NCBI GenBank assembly: GCA_934670025.1
Contig: CAKUOS010000019.1
Location: forward strand, 1 to 34,920
DNA from: an uncultured Oscillospiraceae bacterium
GTDB lineage: Bacteria; Bacillota; Clostridia; Oscillospirales; Oscillospiraceae
Length of the DNA: 34,920 nucleotides
Direction of reading: 5' to 3'
A model generated the notes under the pieces. The model ran no database searches and was not told where the DNA came from. It was given only the letters and a program-made list of their open reading frames with translations. The translations under genes were made by a program, and so were the position numbers. Positions within the stretch are counted from its first letter, which is position 1. The number at the start of each line of letters is the position of its first letter. Shown here in pieces: positions 16,171 through 24,169 of this stretch.

Positions 16171-16441
16171 CGTGTCCGACGTGTCTCCGACGGCCCAATC
16201 TTTTCCCGTGCGTGGGAAAAGATTGGGGAGAAAAGGACGCTTTTTACTCAAAAACCGCCGTCACGGCGATGCGTGCGCTCTGCGAAACAGACGAAGGTCT
16301 GTTTCGCAAGAGGAGGAACAGAGCGTCAGGATAAGAGGCTTCGCTTCGCGGAGACTCGTTCCGTAAGCTCTGATTCCGACGATGTTGGTGATGGCGGTAT
16401 CGGCACTCTGAAATTTGCAGCGTGCGCCTGCGGGCGCAGGG
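16171..16441 (+). repeat. Mosaic intergenic repeat, copy 1
   Basis: This about 270-bp non-coding sequence recurs in inverted orientation at 30481-30748, with only about ten differences over the first 230 positions by eye. It contains two clear hairpins. The first has 14-bp arms at 16194-16207 and 16214-16227 around GTGCGT. The second is GCGAAACAGAC with GTCTGTTTCGC around GAAG. It also carries a module beginning GGATAAGAGGCTTCGC that recurs near 25339. It fills the luxS upstream region, up to the stop of the ABC ATPase gene. No protein is evident. Confidence 0.85.
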
Positions 16442-16457
16442 AATCACAGCTGCACGT

Positions 16458-17252
16458 TCACGACAGGAGCATCTTGTCGTTGGCTTCGTCACTGCCGCTG
16501 GCCGAGGAGAACATCGCCAGCAGATCCGGGACGGTCAGCTTTTTCTTTTCTTCGCCCGAAACGTCGACGACCACGCGGCCGGCGTCCATCATGATGAGGC
16601 GGTTGCCGTGTGCGATGGCGTCTTTCATATTGTGCGTGATCATGAGCGTCGTCAGACCGTGCTCCTGCACGATGCGGTCGGACAGCTCCAGCACCTTCGC
16701 CGCCGTGCGCGGGTCGAGCGCCGCCGTATGCTCGTCGAGCAGCAGCAGCTTCGGCTCCTGCAAGGCCGCCATCAGAAGCGTCAGCGCCTGACGCTGGCCG
16801 CCGGACAGAAGGCCGACCTTGGCGGTCATGCGGTCCTCCAGACCAAGATCGAGCGAATGCAGCCGCTTCTGGTATTCCGCGCGCTCGGCCTTTGTGATGC
16901 CCCATTTGAGTCCGCGCGGCTTGCCGCGGCGCGCGGCGAGCGCGAGATTTTCCTCGATCTGCATGGTGGGCGCGGTGCCCATCATCGGATCCTGGAACAC
17001 GCGGCCGAGGAACGCCGCGCGCTTGTGCTCGGGCAGATTCGTCACGTCCCTGCCGTCAATGACGATGGAGCCGCTGTCGATCTGGAACGAGCCGGCGATG
17101 GCGTTGAGCATGGTCGACTTGCCTGCGCCGTTGCCGCCGATGACGGTGACGAAATCGCCGTCGTTCAGCGTCAGGCTCAGGTCATTGAGCGCCGTTTTGG
17201 CGTTGACTGTGCCGGGATTGAACGTTTTGCACACATTTTTCAGTTCAAGCAT
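16458..17252 (-). CDS. ABC transporter ATPase (TrpXYZ-type importer)
   Basis: This is a 264-residue single-domain ATPase with Walker A GGNGAGKST near residues 39-47, signature LSGGQRQAL and Walker B LLLLDEHTAALD, followed by the His switch in MITHNM. In Walker B the usual DEPT is DEHT, a variant I associate with this importer family. It would energise uptake through the membrane partner encoded just upstream, whose gene it overlaps by eight bases. The substrate-binding protein belongs to the ABC_sub_bind family (PF04392), whose characterised members include the tryptophan-binding TrpX of streptococci; the substrate here is unknown. No terminator is obvious after the stop, where a mosaic repeat begins. 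Confidence 0.85.
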   Translation of the reverse strand: MLELKNVCKTFNPGTVNAKTALNDLSLTLNDGDFVTVIGGNGAGKSTMLNAIAGSFQIDSGSIVIDGRDVTNLPEHKRAAFLGRVFQDPMMGTAPTMQIEENLALAARRGKPRGLKWGITKAERAEYQKRLHSLDLGLEDRMTAKVGLLSGGQRQALTLLMAALQEPKLLLLDEHTAALDPRTAAKVLELSDRIVQEHGLTTLMITHNMKDAIAHGNRLIMMDAGRVVVDVSGEEKKKLTVPDLLAMFSSASGSDEANDKMLLS

Positions 17253-18174
17253 GGTGCGCGCCTCCCTTCTGCGTCTTGCCGTGGAACATCTTGCCCTTCC
17301 AATACGGGATGGCGAGGAACACCGCGACGATCAGCGCCGTGATGAGCTTGAGATCGTTCGTGTTGAGGCCGAGCTGGAGCACGATTTGCAGCACGATATA
17401 ATAGATCACCGCGCCGATGGACACGGCCAGCAGCTTCAGGCCGAAGTTCACGAAGAGCTTCCCGAACACGACCTCGCCGATGATGACGGCGGCCAGACCG
17501 ATGACGATCGCGCCGCGGCCCATGTTGACGTCGGACGCGCCCTGGAACTGCGCGAGCAGCGCACCGGATAGCGCCACGAGGCCATTGGAGAGCATGAGGC
17601 CGAAGACGACGTTCGCGTTTGTATTGATGCCCTGCGCGCGGGCCATATTCTGGTTCGCGCCGGTGGCGCGGATGGCGCAGCCCTTTTCCGTACCGAAGAA
17701 CCAGTACAAAAGCGCGATGATCGCCACCGTGAAGATGAGCAGCACCGGCAGCGGGTTTTTCATGCTCACCTCGCGCACGAAGCGCTGCGAGACCATGAGC
17801 GGATATTTATCCACGCCGACGGCCTGATTGGCCTTGCTGTCCATGATGCGCAGGTTGATGGAATAGAGCGCCAGCTGCGTCAGAATACCGGACAGGATGG
17901 CCGGGATGCCGCACTTCGTGTGGAACATCCCCGTCACGAAGCCCGCAAGCATCCCGCACGCGAACGCGCACAGCAGCGCCAGCCACGGGTTGACACCCGC
18001 GCGGATGAGCATGACGGCGGCTGCGCCGCCGGTGGCGATGGAGCCGTCGACCGTCAGGTCGGCCACGTCGAGAATGCGGAAGGTGATGTAGACGCCGATG
18101 GCCATGACGCCCCAGATCATACCCTGCGCGATCGCGCCCGGCATGGAATTGAGCAGTGATGTGATGAAACTCAT
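17245..18174 (-). CDS. ABC transporter permease (TrpXYZ-type importer)
   Basis: This 309-residue BPD_transp_2 permease has about eight hydrophobic segments. The conserved start (AIAQGMIWGVMAIGVYITFRI, then DLTVDGS) is characteristic of permeases paired with PF04392 binding proteins. It provides the transmembrane channel for the importer. The start has AAGGAG eight bases upstream. The gene follows the binding-protein gene after a 130-bp gap holding a strong hairpin, and overlaps the ATPase gene at its end. Substrate is unknown; an aromatic amino acid is possible by family analogy. Confidence 0.87.
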   Translation of the reverse strand: MSFITSLLNSMPGAIAQGMIWGVMAIGVYITFRILDVADLTVDGSIATGGAAAVMLIRAGVNPWLALLCAFACGMLAGFVTGMFHTKCGIPAILSGILTQLALYSINLRIMDSKANQAVGVDKYPLMVSQRFVREVSMKNPLPVLLIFTVAIIALLYWFFGTEKGCAIRATGANQNMARAQGINTNANVVFGLMLSNGLVALSGALLAQFQGASDVNMGRGAIVIGLAAVIIGEVVFGKLFVNFGLKLLAVSIGAVIYYIVLQIVLQLGLNTNDLKLITALIVAVFLAIPYWKGKMFHGKTQKGGAHHA

Positions 18175-18259
18175 GATCGTTCTCCTTCTTTTCTTGCCTC
18201 TTCCATCGGAGGATAAAGACGCGGGTTGTCTTCCGATGGCAGAAGCAAGCAGTTTTGTG

Positions 18260-18287
18260 CCCGCGGCTGCAAGATTGCAGCCGCGGG
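18260..18287 (-). other. Strong intergenic hairpin between binding-protein and permease genes
   Basis: CCCGCGGCTGCAA and TTGCAGCCGCGGG form a 12-13-bp stem about 17 bases after the binding-protein stop. There is no T-run on the minus strand (GCACAAAACT follows), so it is more likely an mRNA-stabilising or partial termination element, which would give more binding protein than permease. Confidence 0.55.
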
Positions 18288-18304
18288 AAAGGGTTCCGGG
18301 GAAA

Positions 18305-19339
18305 TCAGCCCTCGATGGCCTCGTAGCCGTCCAGCGGCGTGATGCCGAGCTGTTCGCAGACGGAAGCGTTATACTTCGGAGTTGCGTCGGTGTACTCGAC
18401 CGGCATCGTGGAGACGTCGGCCTCGCCCTTGAGGATCTTCGCAGCCATCTTGCCGGTGGTCACGCCGAGATCGTAGTAGCTGATGGACAGCGTCGCCACG
18501 CCGCAGCCGCGGCAGAGGCCCTCTTCGCCGCAGATGGCGGGCACGCCGGCGGGGATCAGGACGTTGGCAATGGCCTCGGTGTTGGCCGCAGCGGTGTTGT
18601 CGGTCGGGATGTAGATGACGTCGGAGGAATCAGCGGCCTTCTGGGCGACGGAGGAAACGTCGTTGCTGTCGGTGAAGGCGAACTCTTCGCAGGTCACGCC
18701 CTGAGCCTCAAGCGCCTTGCAGACCTCGTCGACCTGATAACGGGAGTTGGGCTCGGCCGAGCAGAACAGCAGGCCGACCGTCTTCGTCTCGGGGAACCAG
18801 TCGAGGATCATCTGGGCCTGCGCCTGAAGATCAGCCAGATCGGACGTACCGGAGACGTTGCCGCCGACGGTGCCGTTAAAGTCGTCAATGTCGAGCGCAA
18901 CGCCGTAGGCCGTGATGGATGTACCGAGGATGGGGATATCGGCCGTGGCGGAGACGGCAGCGGTCAGGGCCGGGGTGGCGTTGGCCATGATGAGGTCGAC
19001 GCCCTTGGACACGAAGCCGTTGACGATGGTGCCGCAGTTGACGGAGTCACCGGAGGCGTTCTGCACGTCGATCGTGACGGCGTCGCCGAGCTCTTCTTTC
19101 AGCGCGTCGACAAAGCCCTGCGTCGCGGCGTCGAGCGCCTCATGCTGCACGAGCTGGCAGACGCCGACAGTGTAGGTCTTGCCCTCTGCGGCAGGCGCTT
19201 CGGCGGGGGTCTCTTCGGTGGAGGCGGGCGTCTCGGCGGCAGGGGTTTCCGCAGCCGGGGTCTCGGCGGGCGTGGAGGCGCAGGCGGCCAGGCTCAGGAC
19301 CATGACGAGCGCCAGAAGCATTGCAAGCATCTTTTTCAT
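18305..19339 (-). CDS. ABC transporter substrate-binding lipoprotein, PF04392 (TrpX-like) family
   Basis: This is a 344-residue lipoprotein. The signal peptide ends at Cys20 (VLSLAAC), followed by a Thr/Pro/Ala/Glu linker (residues about 22-50, repeats of TPAAE much like those of MglB). The ABC_sub_bind domain opens with YTVGVCQLVQHEALDAATQG, a hallmark of the family. Later motifs include MANATPALTAAVSAT, PILGTSITAYGVALD and the EPNSRYQV region. It would capture a small substrate for the permease and ATPase that follow. The start MKKMLAML has AAAAGGAG upstream; a longer in-frame start 23 codons earlier would remove the signal peptide from the N-terminus and is rejected. The leader between terminator and start is structured. 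Confidence 0.88.
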   Translation of the reverse strand: MKKMLAMLLALVMVLSLAACASTPAETPAAETPAAETPASTEETPAEAPAAEGKTYTVGVCQLVQHEALDAATQGFVDALKEELGDAVTIDVQNASGDSVNCGTIVNGFVSKGVDLIMANATPALTAAVSATADIPILGTSITAYGVALDIDDFNGTVGGNVSGTSDLADLQAQAQMILDWFPETKTVGLLFCSAEPNSRYQVDEVCKALEAQGVTCEEFAFTDSNDVSSVAQKAADSSDVIYIPTDNTAAANTEAIANVLIPAGVPAICGEEGLCRGCGVATLSISYYDLGVTTGKMAAKILKGEADVSTMPVEYTDATPKYNASVCEQLGITPLDGYEAIEG

Positions 19340-19383
19340 TTTGATTTTGCTCCTTTTCTCAGTTGATTTTAGCTTTTTTCTCC

Positions 19384-19431
19384 GGAGCTGCACCGCATAC
19401 TTCGGCAAGCGAAGTCATACAGCGCTGCTCC
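19384..19431 (-). other. Structured leader ahead of the ABC importer genes
   Basis: Nested inverted repeats are present. The outer arms GGAGC.GC and GC.GCTCC (19384-19391 with 19424-19431) surround an inner hairpin ACTTCG/CGAAGT (19399-19404 with 19410-19415). The structure starts right after the T-run of the upstream terminator. It does not match a riboswitch class I know. Confidence 0.4.
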
Positions 19432-19476
19432 AAAAACAAGAAGGAGGCTCTGTCCGCGGAACAGAGCCTCCTTCTT
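19431..19476 (-). terminator. Strong terminator between the 38-codon gene and the ABC operon
   Basis: A perfect 16-bp stem (AAGAAGGAGGCTCTGT with ACAGAGCCTCCTTCTT, 7-nt loop) is followed on the minus strand by GTTTTTG. No good promoter is seen between it and the binding-protein gene, so read-through may supply that operon. Confidence 0.85.
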
Positions 19477-19498
19477 ACTTACGAAGAAAACACCGGTC

Positions 19499-19615
19499 TT
19501 ATACGGACAGCTTCTTTTTTTGCGCACGGTAAATGAGGCCCGCAAAATAATACTTGCGAGCCATGGTAAAGTAGAAGCCCTGCCGGGCGGCGGTAATGGT
19601 GATGTTCTGTTTCAT
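19499..19615 (-). CDS. 38-residue Phe/Tyr-rich small protein or leader peptide
   Basis: The ORF starts with ATG after GAAAGGAGCCCGGCC and ends in TAA. The peptide begins MKQNITITAARQGFYF and contains MARKYYFAG before a basic tail (AQKKKLSV). Seven of 38 residues are Phe or Tyr, clustered as FYF and YYF. A consensus promoter lies 55-80 bases upstream and a strong terminator 22 bases after the stop, so it forms a complete small transcription unit. It could be a free-standing small basic protein, or a leader peptide that sets read-through into the downstream TrpX-like importer. I could not find a convincing antiterminator pairing. I recognise no family. Confidence 0.65.
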   Translation of the reverse strand: MKQNITITAARQGFYFTMARKYYFAGLIYRAQKKKLSV

Positions 19616-19669
19616 GGCCGGGCTCCTTTCTGCCGTATGCGGCGTAAACGGTTTGCTTGGATGTTTCAC

Positions 19670-19698
19670 ACTATACTGCTTTAAATGCGCAAAGTCAA
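19670..19698 (-). promoter_or_regulatory. Promoter of the 38-codon gene
   Basis: On the minus strand TTGACT (19698-19693) and TATAGT (19675-19670) are separated by 17 bases, a near-consensus vegetative promoter. The start codon lies about 55 bases further on. Confidence 0.82.
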
Positions 19699-19752
19699 GC
19701 GTATTTTTTCATAATTGTGACGGGAAATGCGTTTTTGTTTTGTGCAAAACAA

Positions 19753-20220
19753 CTATCCTCTGTGTTCTTCGTCGCAGCAGTCGATGGCGATGACCGTCAG
19801 AAGTGCGATGAGCGCGTCGCGCGGATCAGCGACCTCGAGCGCGTAACGGTCGCCGAGCGTCATCCAGGCGCGCGACACGGCGGCCACGCGCCGGCCGTCC
19901 TTCGTGATCTCGTAATCGAGACCCATGAAGTCGCCTTCGACCTCCCAGCCGAGCTCGTCGATCGAATAGCTGCGCGAAAAGAGCGCAAAATGGCGCGTCA
20001 GGTCGTATTCCCGCGTCCCGGCTGTCAGCGCATACGTGCACGGAATGGAAAACGGCACGTGCTGCACGCTGGCGACGACATTTCCCGCCGCGTCGGCCAC
20101 GGTGAGCTTTTTGCCGAAGTTGAAAAACTCGCGGTCGGCGCTGTAGACAAGGTTTTCATTTTCATCCCAGACGTCAAAGTGGTCAAAGGACATGAACGCT
20201 TCCTTCAGATAAAAGATCAT
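19753..20220 (-). CDS. LURP-one-related family protein (YxjI-like)
   Basis: This is a 155-residue protein with the beta-rich pattern of the LURP-one-related (tubby-like) fold. It has an opening FDHFDVWDENENLVYSA, then GKKLTVADAAGNVVASVQHV, and later DYEITKDGRRVAAVSR and DRYALEV. Such proteins are small, cytoplasmic and of unknown function in bacteria; membrane-lipid binding has been suggested for the fold. The start MIFYLKE is preferred, with GAGAGGG upstream. It is divergent from the DUF4317 gene, sharing about 120 bp of upstream DNA. The C-terminus ends in DCCDEEHRG. A weak A/T hairpin (TTGTTTTG/CAAAACAA) follows its stop. Confidence 0.7.
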   Translation of the reverse strand: MIFYLKEAFMSFDHFDVWDENENLVYSADREFFNFGKKLTVADAAGNVVASVQHVPFSIPCTYALTAGTREYDLTRHFALFSRSYSIDELGWEVEGDFMGLDYEITKDGRRVAAVSRAWMTLGDRYALEVADPRDALIALLTVIAIDCCDEEHRG

Positions 20221-20337
20221 GACGGTTCCCTCTCTTTCTGCTCTTTCAGACGACGCGCACACGAAAAAGTTCCGCACTGGAAAATGCGCCGCATCTATGA
20301 TATACTGAATTGACTTTCAGCACAAGGAGTTTTTCCC

Positions 20338-21471
20338 ATGACCAACAAGGAAACCGGCGAGCTGCGGCGCCGGATGAAGCCCGACCGCACCAACTTTACC
20401 GCCGTCTATGGCTGCTATGTCGCAGGCAGCGGCGAGATCCTGTCCACGTTCCGCGAGCCCGTCGGGCTTATGAGCGAGGAGGACAAGGAGAAGTATCTGG
20501 CCATTTTCCGCCGCGTGCTCTCCGGAACACCGGATAAAAACCTCATCGACCTCCCGTTCACCACGAAGCAGGTCGCCGATTCCGACGAGCACCGGCTGCT
20601 CATGCGTCTGCGCGAGACGGCGTTGGACGACGAGAACGCGCGCAAAACGCTCTTCGAGACGATCATCGGCGCGGTGAACTTTGAAGAGAATTTCCTCATT
20701 CTGCTCGCGCACGAGCGCTACGACGTGCCCTTCAAGGGCAGGGACGGTGCAAGTCTCGAGGACGGCAGCGAGGTCTTTTCGTATTTTCTCTGCGCCGTCT
20801 GCCCGGTGAAGGCCGGGAAGGAAACGCTCAGCTACGTCGCCGAGGAGCAGACCTTCCACAACCGTTCGGCGGGGTTCTCCGCCGCCATGCCCGAGGCCGG
20901 GTTCCTGTTCCCCGCGTTCGACGGCCGGCGGACGAATCTTTACAACTGCCTGTTCTACACGCACTCGTCCAAGGCAAGCCATGAGCCGCTCATCGAGGCG
21001 CTGTTCCATATCCAGCCGCCCATGCCCGCCGACGCGCAGCGCGAGACGTTCTCGGGCGTTCTGCAAAGCGCACTGGACGAGGAATGCTCGCTGGCCGTCG
21101 TGCAGCAGATGCAGCGGGAGCTGAAAGACCGCATCGACGCCTGGCAGGAGGCAAAATCCGACGATCCGCTCGTCATCTCCGGAGACGAGCTCAAGGAGGT
21201 GCTCGAGGGCTGCGGCGTCTCGGAGGAAAAGCGGATGGCCTTCGGCGCGCAGTTCGACGAATCGTTCGGCGGCGGCGCGGTTTTGAACCCCAAAAACCTC
21301 GTGGAGACGAAAAAATGCGTGCTCAAGACGCCCGACGTCTCCATCACCGTCAACCCCGAACGCCCGGATCTCGTCGAGACGCGCGTGCTCGGCGGCGTGC
21401 GGTATCTGCTCATCAAGGCCGACGACGGCGTGGAGCTCAACGGCATCGCGCTGTCGGACGGCGATGATTGA
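20338..21471 (+). CDS. DUF4317 domain-containing protein
   Basis: This is a 377-residue soluble protein that I recognise as the DUF4317 family, found mainly in Clostridia, with no known function. It opens MTNKETGELRRRMKPDRTNF. It contains YGCYVAGSGEILSTFREPVG and a central region with FLCAVCPVKAGK, typical of the family. The start has CAAGGAG upstream. Its stop codon (TGA, 21469-21471) lies inside the -35 box of the pepF promoter, so the two genes are packed tightly but transcribed separately as well as perhaps together. No signal peptide or membrane segment is present. Confidence 0.82.
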   Translation: MTNKETGELRRRMKPDRTNFTAVYGCYVAGSGEILSTFREPVGLMSEEDKEKYLAIFRRVLSGTPDKNLIDLPFTTKQVADSDEHRLLMRLRETALDDENARKTLFETIIGAVNFEENFLILLAHERYDVPFKGRDGASLEDGSEVFSYFLCAVCPVKAGKETLSYVAEEQTFHNRSAGFSAAMPEAGFLFPAFDGRRTNLYNCLFYTHSSKASHEPLIEALFHIQPPMPADAQRETFSGVLQSALDEECSLAVVQQMQRELKDRIDAWQEAKSDDPLVISGDELKEVLEGCGVSEEKRMAFGAQFDESFGGGAVLNPKNLVETKKCVLKTPDVSITVNPERPDLVETRVLGGVRYLLIKADDGVELNGIALSDGDD

Positions 21472-21496
21472 CACACGCTTTTCCACGGTATATAAT
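21468..21496 (+). promoter_or_regulatory. Perfect-consensus promoter of pepF
   Basis: TTGACA (21468-21473), a 17-base spacer and TATAAT (21491-21496) match the sigma-A consensus at all twelve positions. The -35 overlaps the stop codon of the DUF4317 gene. Confidence 0.92.
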
Positions 21497-21534
21497 ACAT
21501 ATTAACAAAAATGTTCATTTGAGGAGGACACGCT

Positions 21535-23304
21535 ATGAAACGAAGCGAACAGGATATCCGGTTCCAGTGGGACCTGACGAAGATTTTCCCGGACACTGCC
21601 GCCTGGGAAGCCGCGATGCAGGCCGCTTCTGACGCCGTCGACGCGCTCGCGTCCGTGCCCGGTACGCTCGGCACGTCAAAGGAGGCTTTCAAGGCCGGTC
21701 TGGACGCCGTCTTCGCCGCGAGTCTTAAGATGGAGACGCCGTATATCTATGCGTTCCTGAAAAAGACGGAGGACGGCTCCGACGCGCGCAGCCAGGAGAT
21801 GGAGGCGAAGGCCACGAGCCTCGCCGTGAAATTCGGCGCCGCCACGGCGTTCATGAATCCCGAAATTCTCGCCATCCCGGCCGAAACGCTGGACGCATGG
21901 ATGCAGGATGAAGCGCTGGCGACTTACTGCCACACGGTGGACGATATCGTCCGCACGCGCGCGCATACGCTCGACGCGGCGCGCGAGCAGATGCTGGCGC
22001 TGCTGGGCGATGCAGCCGGGACGCCGAAGTCGGCCTATGAGATGCTGACCGACGTCGATTTGCAGCTGCCGATGGTCAAAAACGACGCGGGCGAGGATGT
22101 GCAGCTCACCGGCGGCACGTTCCCGGTCTTCCGCGAGAGCCGCAATCGCGCCGTGCGCGAGGGCGCATTCCGCGCCATGTTCGGCACATACCGGCAGTAC
22201 GGCAATACGATCGCCGCGCTCTACGGCGGCAATGTCAAGCTCGATACCTATTTTGCGAACCAGCGCGGCTACGCCTCGGCGTGCGAGGCGGCGCTCGACG
22301 GCGGCAATGTCCCCGTCGCGGTGTACGACAGCCTCATCAGCGCCGTACACGAGAGCCTGCCGTCCATGCGCAAGTATCTCGAGCTGCGCCGCCGCGCGCT
22401 GAAGCTCGACAAGATCGACGTGTTTGATCTCTACACGCCCATCGTCGACGATATCGACTACCCCATGAGTTACGAAGAGGCCAAGGCGCTCGTGCGCGAG
22501 GCCGTCAAGCCGCTCGGTGCGGATTACTGCGCCGTCATCGACCGCGCGCTGAACGAGCGCTGGATCGACGTGTATGAAAACGACGGCAAGCAGGGCGGTG
22601 CGTTCTCCTGCGGTGTGTTCGGTGTACACCCCTATGTGCTGCTGAACTTCGCCGGGACGCTCAACGATGCGTTTACGCTTGCACATGAGCTCGGCCACGC
22701 CATGCACTCCTGGTTCTCCGATACGACGCAGGATTATGTTAACCACGATTACCGCATCATGGTCGCCGAGGTCGCCTCGACGGTCAACGAGGTGCTTCTG
22801 ACCAAGTACCTGCTCAAAACCGAGACGGACCCGAAGCGCCGCGCGTATATCCTCAACCACTTCCTCGAGAGCTTCCGCACGACGATCTACCGTCAGACGC
22901 TCTTCGCCGAGTTCGAGCGCAAGGCGCACGAGCTCTACGCCGCCGGTACGCCGCTGACCGCCGCGACGCTGGGCAGCGTGTACCACGATCTGGAGGCGCT
23001 GTACTACGACGGCATCGGCATCGACAGCGATATTGACCCCGAATGGTCGTATATCCCGCACTTCTACCGCGCGTTCTATGTCTATCAGTACGCGACGGGC
23101 TTCTCCTCCGCCGTGGCCATCGCGGAGCATATCCTCACAACCGGCGACGCATCCGGTTACCGCAAGTTCCTCACGACCGGCGGCAGCGACTATCCGCTCG
23201 AAGAGCTGAAGCTCGCGGGCGTCGACCTCACGAAGCCAGAGACGGTGCGCAGCGCGCTGCGCGTGTTCGACGAGACGGTCGAGGAGCTGTCCGCGCTGCT
23301 GTAA
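21535..23304 (+). CDS. pepF: Oligoendopeptidase F (M3 family)
   Basis: This is a 589-residue cytoplasmic zinc metallopeptidase that cuts short peptides. The zinc-binding motif HELGH is at residues 384-388 (LAHELGHAMHSW), with the downstream Glu ligand in VAEVASTVNE. The substrate-site Tyr/His segment is near YIPHFYRAFYVYQYATGFSSA. Length agrees with PepF (about 600 residues). The start follows GAGGAGG, and the promoter has a perfect consensus, suggesting constant strong expression. It is likely involved in peptide recycling or in use of imported peptides. A stem-loop terminator follows about 35 bases after the stop. Confidence 0.95.
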   Translation: MKRSEQDIRFQWDLTKIFPDTAAWEAAMQAASDAVDALASVPGTLGTSKEAFKAGLDAVFAASLKMETPYIYAFLKKTEDGSDARSQEMEAKATSLAVKFGAATAFMNPEILAIPAETLDAWMQDEALATYCHTVDDIVRTRAHTLDAAREQMLALLGDAAGTPKSAYEMLTDVDLQLPMVKNDAGEDVQLTGGTFPVFRESRNRAVREGAFRAMFGTYRQYGNTIAALYGGNVKLDTYFANQRGYASACEAALDGGNVPVAVYDSLISAVHESLPSMRKYLELRRRALKLDKIDVFDLYTPIVDDIDYPMSYEEAKALVREAVKPLGADYCAVIDRALNERWIDVYENDGKQGGAFSCGVFGVHPYVLLNFAGTLNDAFTLAHELGHAMHSWFSDTTQDYVNHDYRIMVAEVASTVNEVLLTKYLLKTETDPKRRAYILNHFLESFRTTIYRQTLFAEFERKAHELYAAGTPLTAATLGSVYHDLEALYYDGIGIDSDIDPEWSYIPHFYRAFYVYQYATGFSSAVAIAEHILTTGDASGYRKFLTTGGSDYPLEELKLAGVDLTKPETVRSALRVFDETVEELSALL

Positions 23305-23340
23305 GCGTCTGTAAAGGCCCGGGATTCCGTATAAACGCAG

Positions 23341-23377
23341 AAGGTACAACTCTGATTGCAGGGTTGTACCTTTTTGT
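23341..23377 (+). terminator. Terminator after pepF
   Basis: AAGGTACAAC and GTTGTACCTT (with two more pairs inside) form a 10-12-bp stem followed by TTTTTG. The arm core GGTACA also appears in the terminator at 25042. Confidence 0.85.
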
Positions 23378-23400
23378 ATGGTTTTCTTAATTGTGTAGGC

Positions 23401-23525
23401 GACGACCGACCTCTCCGGCTCGCTATGCTCGCCACCTCCCCTTCACAAGGGGAGGCTTTGGACTGCGCACCGTCCATGGCTCCCCTTTTAAGGGGAGCTG
23501 TCAGCGAAGCTGACTGAGAGGTTGA
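23401..23525 (+). repeat. REP-like palindrome cluster
   Basis: Three hairpins follow in a row: CCTCCCCTT/AAGGGGAGG (23435-23455), the 20-bp palindrome at 23479-23498 (GCTCCCCTT.TAAGGGGAGC) and TCAGC/GCTGA (23501-23513). The text GGCTTTGGACTG between them recurs at 31043. I believe similar elements are common between genes in this group of Clostridia. With the pepF terminator and the sigma-gene promoter this accounts for the 320-bp gap after pepF. Confidence 0.75.
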
Positions 23526-23538
23526 AACCCAATGGGTC

Positions 23539-23566
23539 TTGACAGCGATCTACAAGCTGTTACACT
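23539..23566 (+). promoter_or_regulatory. Candidate promoter of the ECF sigma operon
   Basis: TTGACA (23539-23544), a 16-base spacer and TACACT (23561-23566) lie 60 bases ahead of the start codon. Confidence 0.6.
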
Positions 23567-23626
23567 TCCGTCCCGTTTTGCGATTATATGGGTGTCGGCC
23601 GACAAAAAAAGCATGGAGGAATCTGT

Positions 23627-24169
23627 ATGGACGAACAACAGCTGCTTTCCCGCCTGCGGCGCGGAGACGAGCAGGCGCTCTCTGCGGTGATCGCGCAGTT
23701 CAGCGCCTACGTCGTGACAGTCATCCACAACCGCAGCCGCGGGCTGCTGCCCCCGGAGGACGAGGACGAGCTTGCCTCGAGCGTATTTTTCGCGCTCTGG
23801 CAGTCCTGCCGAACGGTGAAGGCCGGGTGCATCCGCGCGTGGCTCGGAAGCGTGGCGCGGAACAAGACCGTCGACCGGCTGCGAAAGGCGCGCATGGACG
23901 TGCCGCTGGACGAAGAGATGGCCGGGACGGACGATTTCCTGCTGGAGGAAACCGTGAAAAAGGAACAGGCCCGGCAGCTGCGCGAGGCGGTCGCGCTGCT
24001 GTCAGAATTGGACCGTGAGATCCTTCGGCGCTTTTACGATCTGTGCCAGAGCGCACCGGAGATCGCCGGCGCGCTGGGCCTGACGCCCGCGGCGGTCCGG
24101 ATGCGGCTGGTGCGCAGCCGGGAAGCCATCAGGAACGAGTTGTGCAAGGGAGGGTTTGTATATGAATAA
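23627..24169 (+). CDS. ECF-type RNA polymerase sigma factor
   Basis: This 180-residue sigma factor contains only region 2 (about residues 22-90, including the -10-binding stretch AWLGSVARNKTVDRLRK) and region 4 (about 120-172, with the helix-turn-helix SAPEIAGALGLTPAAVRMRL). A short linker joins them, as expected for an extracytoplasmic-function sigma. The start MDEQQLL has GGAGG upstream. It overlaps by eight bases a gene for a single-pass membrane protein that is probably its anti-sigma or sensor partner. The signal and target promoters cannot be read from the window; a self-regulated site should lie within 23.53-23.62 kb. Confidence 0.88.
   Translation: MDEQQLLSRLRRGDEQALSAVIAQFSAYVVTVIHNRSRGLLPPEDEDELASSVFFALWQSCRTVKAGCIRAWLGSVARNKTVDRLRKARMDVPLDEEMAGTDDFLLEETVKKEQARQLREAVALLSELDREILRRFYDLCQSAPEIAGALGLTPAAVRMRLVRSREAIRNELCKGGFVYE

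Noticed and set aside
15969..16791. Several plus-strand ORFs running through the luxS upstream region and mosaic repeat
   Set aside because: They cross promoter and hairpin sequence, are rich in Arg, Ser and Pro, and parallel ORFs appear in the inverted copy only because the DNA is repeated.
19340..19408. Longer start for the TrpX-like lipoprotein (23 extra residues)
   Set aside because: It would place a basic stretch before the signal peptide, while the ATG at 19339 has a proper ribosome-binding site and gives a standard lipoprotein signal.
21676..23349. 557-codon minus-strand ORF opposite pepF
   Set aside because: The plus strand encodes a clear M3 peptidase with HELGH. The antisense product has no recognisable domain and spans the pepF terminator.
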